NCBI GenBank assembly: GCA_037043015.1 | Contig: CM073323.1 | Coordinates: forward strand, 2,852,001-2,916,000 | DNA length: 64,000 nucleotides | Source of the DNA: Bryum argenteum | Taxonomy: Eukaryota > Streptophyta > Bryopsida > Bryales > Bryaceae | Reading direction: 5' to 3' | Shown here: positions 21,516 to 33,599 of the stretch, in pieces | How positions within the stretch are numbered: position 1 is the stretch's first letter | Layout of the letters: each line of letters opens with the position of its first letter | The notes under the pieces: model-generated | Databases searched by the model: none | Seen by the model: the letters and a program-made list of their open reading frames with translations, nothing else | Told to the model about the DNA's origin: nothing | Position numbers and translations under genes: made by a program

Positions 21516-24404
21516 ATTGTCAAAGTCAAACAAAGTGTGTATGTATGCATGGTATCAATCTTGTAAAGCATATAATAGTTTTTCGAATACATTACTCATT
21601 AAATCATAAAATTGCTCCTTTAAATAAGCTAATATGACATATATTTGTACCCTTAAAGGCCTAAGAAAGGCAATATGGCTTTTGTTTCTTTTAGCACCAT
21701 AGACGAAGGGTCTAACCTTTATATTTTGGGCTATAGTCTCGCAATTGTGTATACATACAAGGCATATGTAATAACAATTGTTAAGCCGAATTCCAATCAT
21801 TGGACTTCATGTTGAAAAATTGAGTGTCCAAGTCCTAATTGGGCAGGAAAATCTTCATTCTTCAGTCCTCTTTTTGGATTTTTCTTTCTAGTATGTCCAT
21901 AACATAATTAGTATTTAAGTATCCAAGTGAAGTAATTTGATACTTTCAAAGGTTTCACAATAGCATGCTTTAAAATTTACAAGAGCAAGCTCCAAGTCCT
22001 TGAATGATTATACATTTTCTTTCTTGAGTTCCAAATTTCTACAAAAGTTGAGGTATAGGAATTCTCTTAAATAGATTTTGCATCAAATTCACTAACTTTA
22101 AAATGTAACTAATCATCATTGAGTTTTCTCCAAACCAAATATGTTAAACATGATGCATGTTTCACCATGTTGTTTTGATACCTTTTTTGAGAAGTAACTT
22201 GCGTAAAGATTGAAAACTCTCATCTATTATTAGTATTCTCCAATTGCCCAAATTGGATGAAGTGTTTATTCACATGGTTTCTTTAGTATACCCATGCATG
22301 GGCAAGACTGGTCAAGAAATTTTATGAATAAATATATTGTAGATGGTACATTGTATATAAGGTTTGTGATACTTAAGTTTTCATTTTTGAAGTTGACAAG
22401 GCACTTGATACACAGTCGACAAGGCTTTTGAAAGTACCTCACCAACAAAAGTAGTCAAGATTGTTCTGGAGGCGTGATTGCACAAAACACTCCAAGTGTA
22501 TGAGTCACTAGCACCACTTGTTGGCTATTTTAGTTAGGATTCATCAAGGGGACAAAGCTTGTCAAGTTTCTTCCACGCATGAATAGCAAATGTGTTTGAA
22601 ATGCATGAATGTTCGAAGTACTTTGCCTACAAGGATTTTTAGAGTACTTGTACACATGAACAAAATCCTTTAACTCTATTAAATACATTGGGGTCCAAGG
22701 CTTGTCAAGTACCCTCTAGGCACAACAAGCCAATGCATTTGACTTTTATAGTTGTATAGAGTATATAGAATGGAAGACTTTTCAAATTACCTTACACCAG
22801 AAATAGACCGCTCATCCCACAATATTCAATAAGAGCTTTGAACTATTCAATCTATGAGCACATATCATGTGGCACAAGACTTCAAATTCAAAAATCGTAA
22901 CTTCATAAAACCACCAACGAAAGGCATCCCAAACAACATAAATGCACACTTGCACACATATTAATATCCTTGCATGCACACACCAACAACATTATTGAAA
23001 TTGGGTCTAATTTATGTAGGCTACAGTTTGATATAGGTGCATGTCTTAGATTTTTGAAAGCCAAATTCCAATTTATAAAGCTTACAACAAAAAATTCAGT
23101 TTCAAATTCATAAAAATCTTCAAGTTACGTTTTATTTTTTAAATTTCAAGTAGTTTCTTTCTCTTTTTTATTTTATTTTCAAATCTTCAAGTGACTCAAG
23201 TCAAAATTTCTAACATTTTTGAATGGTTAACCTTTAAAAGTTACAAGGGTAAAGAGTTTCTAGTAATTTTTCTTTCAAAATTTGTCAGATTTGAGGTAGC
23301 AGAGTTTTTCAAGAAACACAAACTCATAGAGGTATCCAATCACTAAGTTTTCATATTTCTTTAGAAGTTAATAGATCAAATGTGATAAATGATTAACCAT
23401 ATCGTTGTTTTCATATTTCTTTTTAGAAAATAATTTGTATGAACATTCTAAGAGTGTAATGAGTCTCTAAACTTTTGCGTGGGCGTGCTCAACTGCTAAT
23501 TTAAGATCCTAAGATTGTATATATTGAGAAAAAAAAAGGAGAAATTTGATCACACCTCAATTTTAAGAAGGTGAAGAAACATTGTAGTTTATGGTTTTGG
23601 AAGTTAAAAACACTTGGGGCTTCAAATCTTAATAAGAAATCTAATCCATTAGTATAAATCTATTTCTAATTCATTATTATCATAGCTTACATAACCTTCA
23701 AAGTACTCCGTCACTTCTATTAAGATAATCTTTTAGGTCGTGTTGTCTTTACCTTTACATAATGACTTTAGACAACCTATGGGTCTAACTAATTTGAATA
23801 TAAGAAGTATCATAATCCATGATCTAAGTTACCCATGAACAAGTGTTTGATTACATAGATGTCTACCAAGTTCCTACTGTCAAAACCCTTTTAAAGACTT
23901 CACCTACTCAAAACCATTTCCATAAAAACTACACAAATCCAAGTTTTATCCCCTAGAGCTCCTTGTATGCTTTTCAGAGTATGAAACCTCAAAACTACGA
24001 TACTCTACCTCTATGCACTCATGGGGTATTAACCAATTTCTTTTTCTTTTTTTTAACTTCCCATAAGATCATGTACCTAACATCATGCTTAATTATTATT
24101 TCAAAAATTGACCATTCAAAATCATATCATCCAAAATTTGTCTCCCAAGTTTTTTCGAACATTGTGAAGATTGTTTTGGAAACTTTTCCGACGCCAAAAC
24201 AATAGACTTACACTTGTATCTCTTTCAATAGAAATTCTCCTCCAAAGGCTGACGAGTATCAATGTCGGTCATGCAAAGAGAGAGAGTACTAAGATCTAGT
24301 CAAACCCAAAAACATTGTAGGCGAAACCATGACACATAATAATACAATATAAATATAAAACCCATAATAATATAATATAATATATTTATAAAAGGAAATG
24401 ATCG

Positions 24405-24580
24405 TTTTTGCCATTTTGCCACACATGGTTGGCCATTTGCACGAGGTTCGGGGGAATTTTGAGTTGTTTTCCCCCTTTCCATTGGGCCTCGGAAAGGGGG
24501 GCCGAGGGTGCAACATCCAAGAAAGAAAAGCGGCCATATGGCACGTCCATATGGTGGGGGACGCTCCTTGTCATCACCAG
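24405..24580. other. Compositionally distinct G/C-rich island in the AT-rich desert
   Basis: Within DNA that is otherwise strongly AT-rich, this block has homopolymer G and C runs (CCCCCTTTCC, GGAAAGGGGGGCC) and CCATATGG words. It is not in a recognisable gene. It may be a fragment of an inserted element, since the ATATGCCCA repeat follows within 200 bases. Confidence 0.35.
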
Positions 24581-24744
24581 TTTGATTCCACACAGATTTT
24601 TTTGATCATTAGATTTGATTCTTTTTTAAAAAATTTCTTCCAAGCTGACCCTTCTTTTGTAAGGGTAACCTACTCAAATTCTTCTTATTCTTTTCACCCA
24701 TTCAATCCACTCCAAACCTTTAGGGAAAAAATAAAATAAAAATA

Positions 24745-24830
24745 AGAATACCAGACCCTTGTGGGGTTGTGTGAATAAAATATCTGTTCGACCTACCCTT
24801 GATGATATGCCCAGGAGACATAACAACAAT
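24745..24830. repeat. Dispersed repeat member (ATATGCCCA family), copy 2
   Basis: It contains CCAGACCCTTGTGGGGTTG, GTGAATAAAATATCTGTTCGAC and CCCTTGATGATATGCCCAGG, followed by GACATAACAACAATG. It matches copy 1 at 17.5 kb over about 80 bases. Confidence 0.65.
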
Positions 24831-25254
24831 GACGTAGGACTACTAGCTCTCAGAACTAATGCCCTCAGATATCAACTGTAGAGACTAATCGATTTAAACT
24901 TTTCACTTCTTAAAGACCCAAGAAACTAAAAACACGTCTATTTGAGATTTGTCCTTGGTATTTGATTTTGGTAGAATAATAGCCTATATGATTGTGAATA
25001 TAAGAGGGGGCGTCAATCTTGATCTACAAAGAAACATAAAACACAAACAATGAAATTTTGTCGTACCAATTTAGTACATATTTTCTAAGTGAGAAAGTTG
25101 CTACTCACATATAAGGTGACCTAGAAAAACCACCAATTACAACAAAGACACATGACCAACTTAACATAGATACATAAAACCTCCACAATATCTTTAGATT
25201 GGTGAAAGAGGTACAAACATCACACCCTACAACTTGCAAACTAGAGTAATCCCA

Positions 25255-25480
25255 AAGACTATCCTTAAACTCTAAACGTCCCTACCTATTTTTAGGCCTA
25301 AAACACATTTTTCAAAAAGTGTCATAGATGAAAATGAGAATAAATCATTTTAAATCTTAATTGTACAAACACTTTAGAGTGAAAATTCTACCGGTTAACA
25401 AATTGAAATTAAAAAATCACCAACTAGAAAGTTGTTCACCTTCATCTAAATAAAGACCTTGCCAGAAATGGGCGCCTCTA
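25255..25480. repeat. Dispersed AT-rich repeat family, partial copy 3
   Basis: Loose direct match to 8500-8810: the sequence of words around CACATTTTT, GTCATGGAT, GTACAAAC and TTCACCTTCATC is conserved in order. Divergence is high and the ends are not definable. Confidence 0.4.
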
Positions 25481-25979
25481 CCCTAACCCGTGAAGTCTTG
25501 GGACCCAACAAAACATCCAAACAATCCATTCCGAAATCAATATACAATCTACTTATTATTTGAACATATCCGTACTAAAATTTTCAAGAGTAGGAATCTA
25601 GAATTAAAATTGTCCAATTGTTCTACCTACCAAACAACAACTCCAAAGCTTGAGGAACTAGCTTTTTTGAAAGCTCCCCTTACCCACAATGACTCGGATT
25701 TCCAAAAAGGCTGGTCATCATTGAATAACTTTCACTCCAAGACTCTCAAGAGTCCCCTCTAAGAGACCGCCCCTTCCTCTTCATCCACTTTGTCTTGGAA
25801 AAGGGGAGGTCTGAATCTCTTAACCTTTGCATGAAAGCTGCCAAATCGTACAAGAGTTCTCATTTTTATTCCCCCATCACTTTGCCATAAAAGCCTCCCA
25901 TTTGATTCCCTCCCACAACTAAAAAGGCAATGAACCCAACCATGAATGAAGGTGACCCTATCTTATTTCAATTTAATTT

Positions 25980-26140
25980 TAAGATTGTTTGAAACGTGTA
26001 TAATTGGCACTCGTAAATATGACATCGTACGATGTCTTGTATTGGGGTTGGTGTGAATAAAATGTCTGTTTAACCTATCATTGGTGATATGCTCATATGA
26101 CATAACAAACAATGTCTGTTAGTTAGTGTAGCACTTTACC
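25980..26140. repeat. Direct repeat of about 155 bp, left copy (ATATGCCCA family)
   Basis: Begins GAAACGTGTATAATTGGCACTC and ends ATAACAAACAATGTCTGTTA, matching 26840-27000 in the same orientation. The two lie about 860 bases apart. This could be a pair of flanking repeats of an old element or a segmental duplication; the sequence between them shows no coding domain. Confidence 0.65.
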
Positions 26141-26839
26141 ATCAAGCTTTACCCATCTGATTCCCACATCTAAAATGGCAACAAACCAAACCATTCACAG
26201 CTCTAGAATGAAGGTCATCCTATTTTTTTATTTTTTTATTTTTTGAGATTTTAACCCCTAACTCTCCTCGAAGCCCAAAATGGGTTTTTGCAATTTCGGG
26301 CAGCCTGAATGAGGGGGTTGAAAGTGATATTTTTTCCTAAGATTTTTATGGGGTCCTCCTTATACTCCAAAGTGTATGTGGTAAAGTTTGCAAAGTCAAA
26401 TTCCAATTTTTGAATCTTCTAGGACGATCCTTGGGTTGCGAGTTGAGATCCTTAAAAAAGTAACTTTTTTTAATTTTGTTTTCTGAAACATGTTCATTAC
26501 TAAATCACTACTCAAATTTCAAAGTGACTCAAGTCAAAAAGTTTACCAATTTTACAAGGGCAGCCTCCAAAAATTTCAAAACCAATCTTCGCAATGCCCA
26601 AAATAACTTGGAAAACAAACTTTGGATGTTATAATCTCTCAAATGGTAAACAACCAACGGTTAATTTTTTTAACAGTAATCAAGGATGTTCTTACGTACA
26701 AGATCTTACAGTTGGAAGTTTTAAAAAAGGAAAATAATTTGGCTCACACCCCCACGAGTGCTTAGAGGTAGAGAATCGCAGTTTTGACGTTTCAAGCTCC
26801 CAAAAAACACCAAGGAGATTTAGGGGTTAAGAATATATG

Positions 26840-27000
26840 CTGCCAATGTTTGGAACGTGTATAATTGGCACTCATAATTTCTTTTCGTAGTATGACATCA
26901 TACAATGTCTTGTATTGAGGTTGGCGTGAATAAAATGTCTGTTGATAATATGCCCACATGACATAACAAACAATGTTTGTTAAAATACTGTAGCACCTAA
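26840..27000. repeat. Direct repeat of about 155 bp, right copy (ATATGCCCA family)
   Basis: Matches 25980-26140: GGAACGTGTATAATTGGCACTC, GACATCATACAATGTCTTGTATTG, GTGAATAAAATGTCTGTT and ACATAACAAACAATGT. A small deletion removes the AACCTATCATTGG part found in the left copy. Confidence 0.65.
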
Positions 27001-27229
27001 TTTACTTGAGGTTGAAATAGTTAAAAGAGTGTAAAGAGATACTCGATTGAGTTTTTTTTTTTAAATAAATTATTTGTTGAACCTTGAAAAGAGTGACAGG
27101 CCAACCAGAAAGAAGGTTTTTTGGAGAATACAACGAATGGATCTTTGACCAGAAAAAAACCAATGTTCTGCTTGATCTAAGCATTGATTGATATTTTAGA
27201 ACAATCAATACTTTGTTGTGATTTACACG

Positions 27230-27273
<44 letters not shown>
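27230..27273 (+). repeat. Poly(A) tract, 44 bases
   Basis: Forty-four consecutive A residues. Such a tract may mark the 3' end of a retroposed sequence, but I could not identify a source sequence upstream or flanking target duplications. Confidence 0.9.
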
Positions 27274-27274
<1 letters not shown>

Positions 27275-27977
27275 ATTTTTGGCATTTTTGTTGATGTGAT
27301 AATTGAGTTTCCAATTAAAGGTGGTCAAGTTTCTATGATGTCTATATTGATTGTTCCATGTTTCTTATGACGATGTGGAATCGTAAAGCTCTAAAGAAAG
27401 TATGAAAGTTGTATTCCAACTTTGCCTCGTACATTGTAGGTATAAAATTTGCACAATATCATAAACCCCTCACTAGGAACACTCAAGCAAGAAGTTCCTT
27501 ATACAAATTCCAATATACTCATGATATACATTTTAGATTGATCAATTTTTAGATATACTACCTAAATTCAAAACAAATAAAAAATTCACAATACCATTTT
27601 ATTGAATTTCCCAAATACATTGCACATTTATCTAAAATAAACTTCCTTGTTCACTCCCCAATGAGCCTTAACCCCTAAAGGTCTGAGCTTGTCGTGACGA
27701 CCAGTAGAATACAATGTATTTTGGTTGTATTTGGAGTGAATGCACACCTTCAATGGGTTTGAGTTCAAAGAAGAAGTTGACATTTGAATTAATGCGGTTT
27801 TAGTGAACTATTACGATTCCAGTTTAGAGTTTCTTGTTGGTAGCAAATCCTAATTATACGACAGCGTACATACTATCCCCAAGGAACTTTTAAGGGTTAA
27901 ACCCAAAGTTCATACAATAATCTTGCCTCTACCATAAATCTTCTTTGACAATATATGCACCCAAATACAAAGGTACC

Positions 27978-28315
27978 AAAAGCCTTGGCTTGGTGGTTAG
28001 TGCTCGTAGCCCCCACTGAGGAGGTGTGGGTCCCATTCCACATACCAGCGTGATGCTCACCACCATAGTCCACCCAACTACGACAAGGAGTTCTTCGACC
28101 TCGTTCTACACCTACCTCAAACCCCTTTGGAAGGATACCATGTTGGGCACCTCCAAGACATTCGTGGCTAACTCGGAACTAGCATAGTGTTCACCCCGAG
28201 AGGGGTTCGTAATCCTGCCATTGGTATGATGACCTCGAGACATACATTCAACGACAGGTCGAACAAACACTCTATTCGCGCCAACCTTAAGGTAGGTGTC
28301 CCTTCTTCTACCCAG
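27978..28315 (+). mobile_element. Diverged full-length SINE copy
   Basis: Starts AGCCTTGGCTTGGTGGTTAG (A box) and has GGAGGTGTGGGTCCCATTCC at the B-box position, then ATGCTCACCACCATAGTCCACCCAACTA in register with the full copy at 8032-8391. The 3' part retains CTCGAGA, CGAACAAACACTCTATTCGCG and then diverges; no clear CTAT tail or target duplication survives. It is an older insertion of the same family. Confidence 0.8.
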
Positions 28316-28499
28316 ACCCAAACATGTAACCATATAAAACGTCTTTGGTGACACAATTGGGTCAAAAAAGAATAAAAAAATAAATCCAGTGTGACACTTG
28401 TCAAGGATATTTTGGGGATTTGTTCAAAATAAATACTAATTACGTGCAAGGGCCAAAATTAAGGCGGGGGAACGTGATTGACCAGTAGAGATTCAAATT

Positions 28500-29097
28500 T
28501 TTAATTTCATGTGCATCTAGAAGCTAGGAACCCCCTCTTCAAGGCAGTGAGAGTCGTTTGGATCATCAAACAACAACTACACTAGTGAGATCCCCATTCA
28601 TTATTGACTCTCTTTCTCACGGTGGTAATGGAGGAGGAATGTGGTGGACTAATAAGCAGCTTCATTATGAGGAAGGCACGTAACACTTGAATAAGAAGGC
28701 TGTTGGGCCTAATTTTGGGATCCCCCTCATCAATGCGGATTCAATTTGAATCCCAAGAGCACGGGCAGGGGCAGCAGCAGCAAATTATCGGTGGGTGCCC
28801 CCCCCCCCCCTGTTCATGGCTTACTTAAGTATTAGCAGTTGAGTGTGCCCCTCCCCTCCCCTCAATTATTCACCTTTACTTTTTGAATATATAAATTTCC
28901 ACATTGCCGTATATTTATACTGTTTAGCACGTACTGCTCTGTAGCTTTGTTGCACTTTTATTTTTTAAGCTATTTTGGTTGCTCTCCGGAAACTTCACAG
29001 GACCTACTTTTGTAGTACCGTGGCTTGTAGTGCAACCACTACATTCTATGAGAACATGGTCTTTGAAGAAGAAGAGAAACTCCAGTCGGCGAGTTGA
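28500..29097. other. Non-coding stretch with a poly(C) run
   Basis: Contains CAGCAGCAGC and a run of 12 C near 28799-28810, then C-rich CCCCTCCCCTCCCC. No gene is recognised. Confidence 0.35.
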
Positions 29098-30940
29098 ACA
29101 TAGCAACAATGGTGTAGGATCACATGTTTGTACAATATAACGTGTTTAATTTATTTCTTTGCAAATTGATAACGGCCTAAGATTGATCAAACATGGTAGT
29201 TCCAAACTCGAGGCACATGTATCGAACCCTAAATAGTAAATAAATAACATTTATAAATTGATGAGTTAAGAACCAAACCTAAAGTATAAAATTTGCAAGC
29301 TCTAGTATATATTTTATGAAAGATTTTTACTTAGAGGTATTCTAGGTGCTACCACAATATATTTTTGAAGTTCATCACTTATGTGATATAATGTTCAAAT
29401 GTAAGCCCTTAAAATTTCTTACAAAACCCCATAAATTATTGATATTTAAATCTTTTGAAACCCAATAATAGTGTGTTTGATAGATTTAGCATAAGAATGT
29501 ATATAACACTATGTACAATTAGACATTAACAAATAAAACGATCAATTAATATACACTAATTATGAGTACTAATTATGTATTTAACACCAACCACATTTAC
29601 AAATAAACAAATAAGTTGACAAATACTAACCATGAATATACATAGTAGGTACGAGTCAAGATCTACAAATCAAAAAATAAATTGACAAATACCAATTACT
29701 AGATTGGATACTAACTACAAGTACAGTACACGAAATTAAGATAATCGTAAAAAGGAACCAAGGGCGGAAAAAAGGGGAATAATGGCAAGGGCGCAAAAAC
29801 ACCAATTACATGTGCAAAGATACATATTCAAAGACGGGTTGTCACATTCAATAACAATGCTATCCACAAGTATAAACATAAGTAATACAAAAATTTGGGT
29901 ATAGTCTCGTGATCTTAACTACAAGTGGAAGGTAGTGTCAAATAACAAATTAAGAATCGATTCAAAGTATCAATCCTAGTATTTTGTTTATAACTACACA
30001 AATTTATCAATTATGTTATATATGAAGTACATAAATATAGTATTTTATGTTATTAATAATTGTTAATATATGTAATATCATATTATGACAACGACGACAT
30101 ATAATTGGTTCATTTTTAGTGCATACTAGCCAAATATTTTTAATTGTATATTACATACTAAATGAATTTTTTTTTTATCACCGATTGAAATTAGCGTGCA
30201 ATATTTGTTCTATTATTTAAATTTTACTCCCTCTGCACCATAATGTTGGATCGATAGGTTCTTCCAAACATACTCTAAGAGTAGATTTTGGAGAACCTAG
30301 CGATTCAACTTAATAAAATGGACAGAGTATGTAAATTGGTTAATAATATCATTAATTAAACCTGAGCTACGTGATTTAAATACTAGATATGACGATATCA
30401 ACTCACTCAATTCTAAATTGCGCATGTTAAACTTCTGATAGTTCAACTACGATGCAAAACAACAAACAAATGAAACTGCAAATGCAAATTGGAAAAAAAC
30501 AATTAATCACATACCAGCTACAAGTACTACCGCTAATCACTTATCTATTTAAAACAAACAAAAAATGATAGTTCTTACTCGTCAGCAAACCACAAGTTCA
30601 AAATACCAAATCAATGAATCAATTGACAAGTACTAAGTAACTATGAGTGCAAATCAACAAATCAATAGACATAATTCAAGTAACTACAAATACAAACGTA
30701 AGTTAACAAATCAAAAAATCAATTAGCAAACACAAACTACGAGTACACAAATACCAAGTACGAGTAGAAAGGAGTAACAAAAAGAAAAAGGTCGGGCATG
30801 GGTGCGAAAGCAAGCGGACGGAGGTGTAGAAGAGCCCACAAAAAGAAAAAAGAAGAGAAGGGCCAGCCTGCTCCCCTTCGAGTCGTCTCTCTCTTTCTCA
30901 GAAGCGTGAAGTCTCTCGGGCGCCATCGCCACTTGCTTTA
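29098..30940 (+). repeat. Upstream copy of a 2-kb direct duplication carrying the 5-phosphatase promoter and leader
   Basis: Matches 31479-33685 in direct orientation from AACATAGCAACAATGG to CGCCATCGCCACTTGCTTT. Colinear landmarks include TTAGCATAAGAATGTAT, the MITE, CAATTGACAAGTAC.AAGTAACTATGAGTGC, ACTACGAGTACACAAATACCAAGTACGAGTAGAAAGGA and AGTCGTCTCTCTCTTTCTCAGAA. The right breakpoint falls inside the presumed 5' UTR of the 5-phosphatase gene, so this copy holds a promoter and the beginning of a leader but no coding exon. Confidence 0.85.
30227..30327. mobile_element. Stowaway-like MITE (upstream duplicate)
   Basis: 101 bp starting CTCCCTCTGCACCATAATGT, flanked by TA at both ends (30225-30226 and 30328-30329). 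CTCCCTC-type termini and a TA target duplication are typical of Stowaway (Tc1/mariner) MITEs. The right terminus has partly decayed (ACAGAG) compared with the sister copy at 32616. Confidence 0.8.
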
Positions 30941-31478
30941 CAATTATGTTTTGAAATGGTTCAGTTCATCCTATACAATTATATTGAGGTAGTTATATTT
31001 CCTTGAATCGTTTTAAGTTTTTTATTGATAAGTACTTTGGCCCTAGTTACACGATATGCGAGAAGCAATGGAAACCACGATTTTAAGAATGGAACAACTT
31101 AAAATTTGACTTGATTTTACATATAGCAATCCTAGTGATTGAATTTTCTACTATATGGCTCATCAACTTTGGTGTAAAGAGGGCCTTATGTTGAAATGTA
31201 AATGTGAATTATTTTCTTTGAAAATATTGTTAATGTATCATTTAAAAGAGTATTTAAATACAAGTATTTTGTAGCAAAAATATTTAAAAGAGTAATCATC
31301 ATATTTCATTAATTATGAGTCTATTTGCAATACTAAATGTTGATATACAGAAATTTAATTTTGTAAAATATATAGCAGAAATGATCACATGTTTGTAGAT
31401 AAATAATTAAACAACAACCTTTCTGAGGTTAACTTGAACAAAATGCTTGTTAAACCTACCTTTATGATATGCCTAGCA
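30941..31478. other. Spacer between the two promoter-region duplicates
   Basis: AT-rich, not duplicated. Its last 60 bases (31424-31478) carry another ATATGCC repeat member (TTTATGATATGCCTAGCAAACATAGC). No gene is seen. Confidence 0.5.
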
Positions 31479-32615
31479 AACATAGCAACAATGGTGTAAG
31501 ATAACAGGTTTGTACAATAGAACGTGTTTAAGTTATTCCTTTGCAAATTAATAATTGCCTATGATTGATCGCATCTTGGAGTCTCAAGTTTGGGCACATA
31601 TATTGGGACTTAAAACATAATTAAATAAAAAAGCTGTATGAATTGATAAGTCAAGGGAAAAACCTAAAGTGTAAATTTATGCAAGTCCTACTATAAATTT
31701 TTATTTAAGGAAGATTTGCACCTATATGTATTCCACATGCTTTTACAATAAAATTTCAAAGTTCATCACTTATGTGATATAATGTCAAAATGTATGTAGT
31801 TAAAATATCTTACAAAAAGTCCATAAATGGTTGATTTTGAGATGCATTATTAGTCTGTTTCATAAAATTAGCATAAGAATGTATTCAACACTACGTACAA
31901 ATACAAATTAACATAGAAAATAATCAACTGATAAACACTAGATATGTGTACTAATAGAAAATATGTACAAATAAAAAAAAGAAGAAAATAAGCTGACAAA
32001 TACTAATCATGAATATAAATAGCATTTATGAGAAAAAATCCACGAATCAAAAGAAAAATTGACAAATACCAACTACTAGCTCAAATACTAACTATAAGAA
32101 CAAAGCATAAAATTGAAGGAATTTTAGAAAGGAACACACGGTGGACAAAAGTATTATAATGGTAAGGGGACAAAAACACCAACCACACGTAGAAAGATAC
32201 ATTTACAGAGACGATTGTGAGATTCTATAACAATGCTAACCACAAGTGTAAACATAAGTATTACAAAAATATAGGTTCTGGTCTCTCAACCTTAATTACA
32301 AATGCAAATGTAATGTCAAATAACAAATTAAGAATCAATTCAAAGTATCAACCTTAGTATTTTTTAAACACTAATTACACAAATCTACAATGTATGTTAT
32401 TCATGGAGTACTTAGGTATTCAATATAATTGATATTTATTACTCTATGTAATACCATGTTTTGACAAAGATTACATATAATTAGTATTTTTTATTCATAC
32501 GAGTCAAGTACTTTAAATTATTAAATAACATACCAAATGAAAATTAAAATTAAATTTATCACCAATTGAAAGTATAAACTAATGTGCAATATTTTTTTCT
32601 ATTATTAAAATATTA

Positions 32616-32716
32616 CTCCCTCTGCCCCATATTGTCAGATCAATAGGATCTTCTTATTGTACCCTAATTGTAGATCTGAGAGAACCTATTGATTTAACAT
32701 AATGATACAGAGGGAG
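32616..32716. mobile_element. Stowaway-like MITE (downstream duplicate)
   Basis: Left end CTCCCTCTGCCCCATATTGT and right end ACATAATGATACAGAGGGAG are inverted repeats; the complementarity extends inward through ATCAATAGG..CCTATTGAT. TA dinucleotides flank it (32614-32615 and 32717-32718). Length is 101 bp, the same as its duplicate at 30227, so insertion preceded the segmental duplication. Confidence 0.9.
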
Positions 32717-32756
32717 TATATACATTGGTTAATAATAGCATCAATTAAAGATGGAT

Positions 32757-32960
32757 ACTAATATGTCCCCTGCGGCCTTGCTACGCTCTCACAAATAATT
32801 CAAAGTATTTTTGAGTTCATAAAGAATTTGGAATTCAATATCTCTGTATCTGTTGACCTGTTTTGCAATCCGATCGTTTTCAACAACTCTACGGAACAAA
32901 AACCCACTTCCAACGACACCTCATACGACCCGATCCGACCGGCGGTGCCCAGATCATAAT
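32757..32960. mobile_element. Inserted segment present in only one promoter duplicate
   Basis: About 200 bases interrupt the colinearity with the upstream copy. Its composition is richer in G and C (CCGATCCGACCGGCGGTGCC). The word CACTTCCAACGACACC recurs at 52910-52930 in a similar context (AACTAGCGGTC), so it seems to belong to a dispersed element. Ends and target duplications are not resolved. Confidence 0.5.
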
Positions 32961-33219
32961 GTCACTTCCTAAACAAAATAGATAAACTACTCAATTTAAA
33001 TAGTGGATATAAGAATACAAACTTATATGAGAATACCTAAACCTTAAACCCTAAACCAACTTACTCCATTCTAAAGTGCATGTAATAAACTTTTGAGAGT
33101 TCAACTACGAGTGCAAAACAACTAATAAATGAAATTAGAAGTGCAAATTAAAAGAGCGATTAATCAAATACTAATTACTTTGCTAACCACTTATCTACAC
33201 TCATCTTTGTATAAATACA

Positions 33220-33430
33220 AACTACAAGTATAAAATACCAAATCAATGAATCAATTGACAAGTACCAAGTAACTATGAGTGCAAATCAACAAATCATTAG
33301 ACATAATTCAAGTAACTACAAGTACAAACGTAAATTACAAGTATAAAATACCAAACCAATGAATCGATTGACAAGTATCAAGTAACTATGAGTTGCAAAT
33401 CAACAAATCAATGTACATGATTCAAGTAAC
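33220..33430. repeat. Tandem duplication of about 120 bp in the 5-phosphatase promoter
   Basis: The words ACAAGTATAAAATACCAAA.CAATGAATC.ATTGACAAGTA and AAGTAACTATGAGT..GCAAATCAACAAATC.. occur twice in a row here and only once in the upstream duplicate. It therefore arose after the segmental duplication or was lost in the other copy. Confidence 0.8.
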
Positions 33431-33599
33431 TACAAGTACAAACATAAATTAGCAAATCAAAAAATCAATTAGCAAACACCAACTACGAGTACACAAATAC
33501 CAAGTACGAGTAGAAAGGAATTACAAAAAGAAAAGAAAAAGACCGGGCAGTGGGCGAAAGCGGGCGGGGTGGGGGCGTAGAACAGCGAAAAAAAAAACA

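Larger units (their letters stand above)
17391..29097. other. AT-rich gene desert of dispersed repeats
   Basis: Nearly 12 kb without a supportable gene. It holds several members of a dispersed repeat with the words GTGTGAATAAAATGTCTGTT and TGATGATATGCCCA..GACATAACAA, a second copy of the 8.4-9.5 kb repeat, irregular tandem repeats at 18.9-19.3 and 21.36-21.52 kb, a poly(A) tract and a diverged SINE. No reverse transcriptase, integrase or transposase motif is visible. This is most simply read as old, fragmented transposon sediment. Confidence 0.6.

Noticed and set aside
24300..24593. Open frames on both strands around the GC-rich island at 24.4-24.6 kb as a gene
   Set aside because: Frames overlap in several phases, encode no recognised domain, and the segment is embedded in repeats.
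27002..27328. Open frame with a long phenylalanine run
   Set aside because: Created by the 44-base poly(A) tract; no coding evidence.
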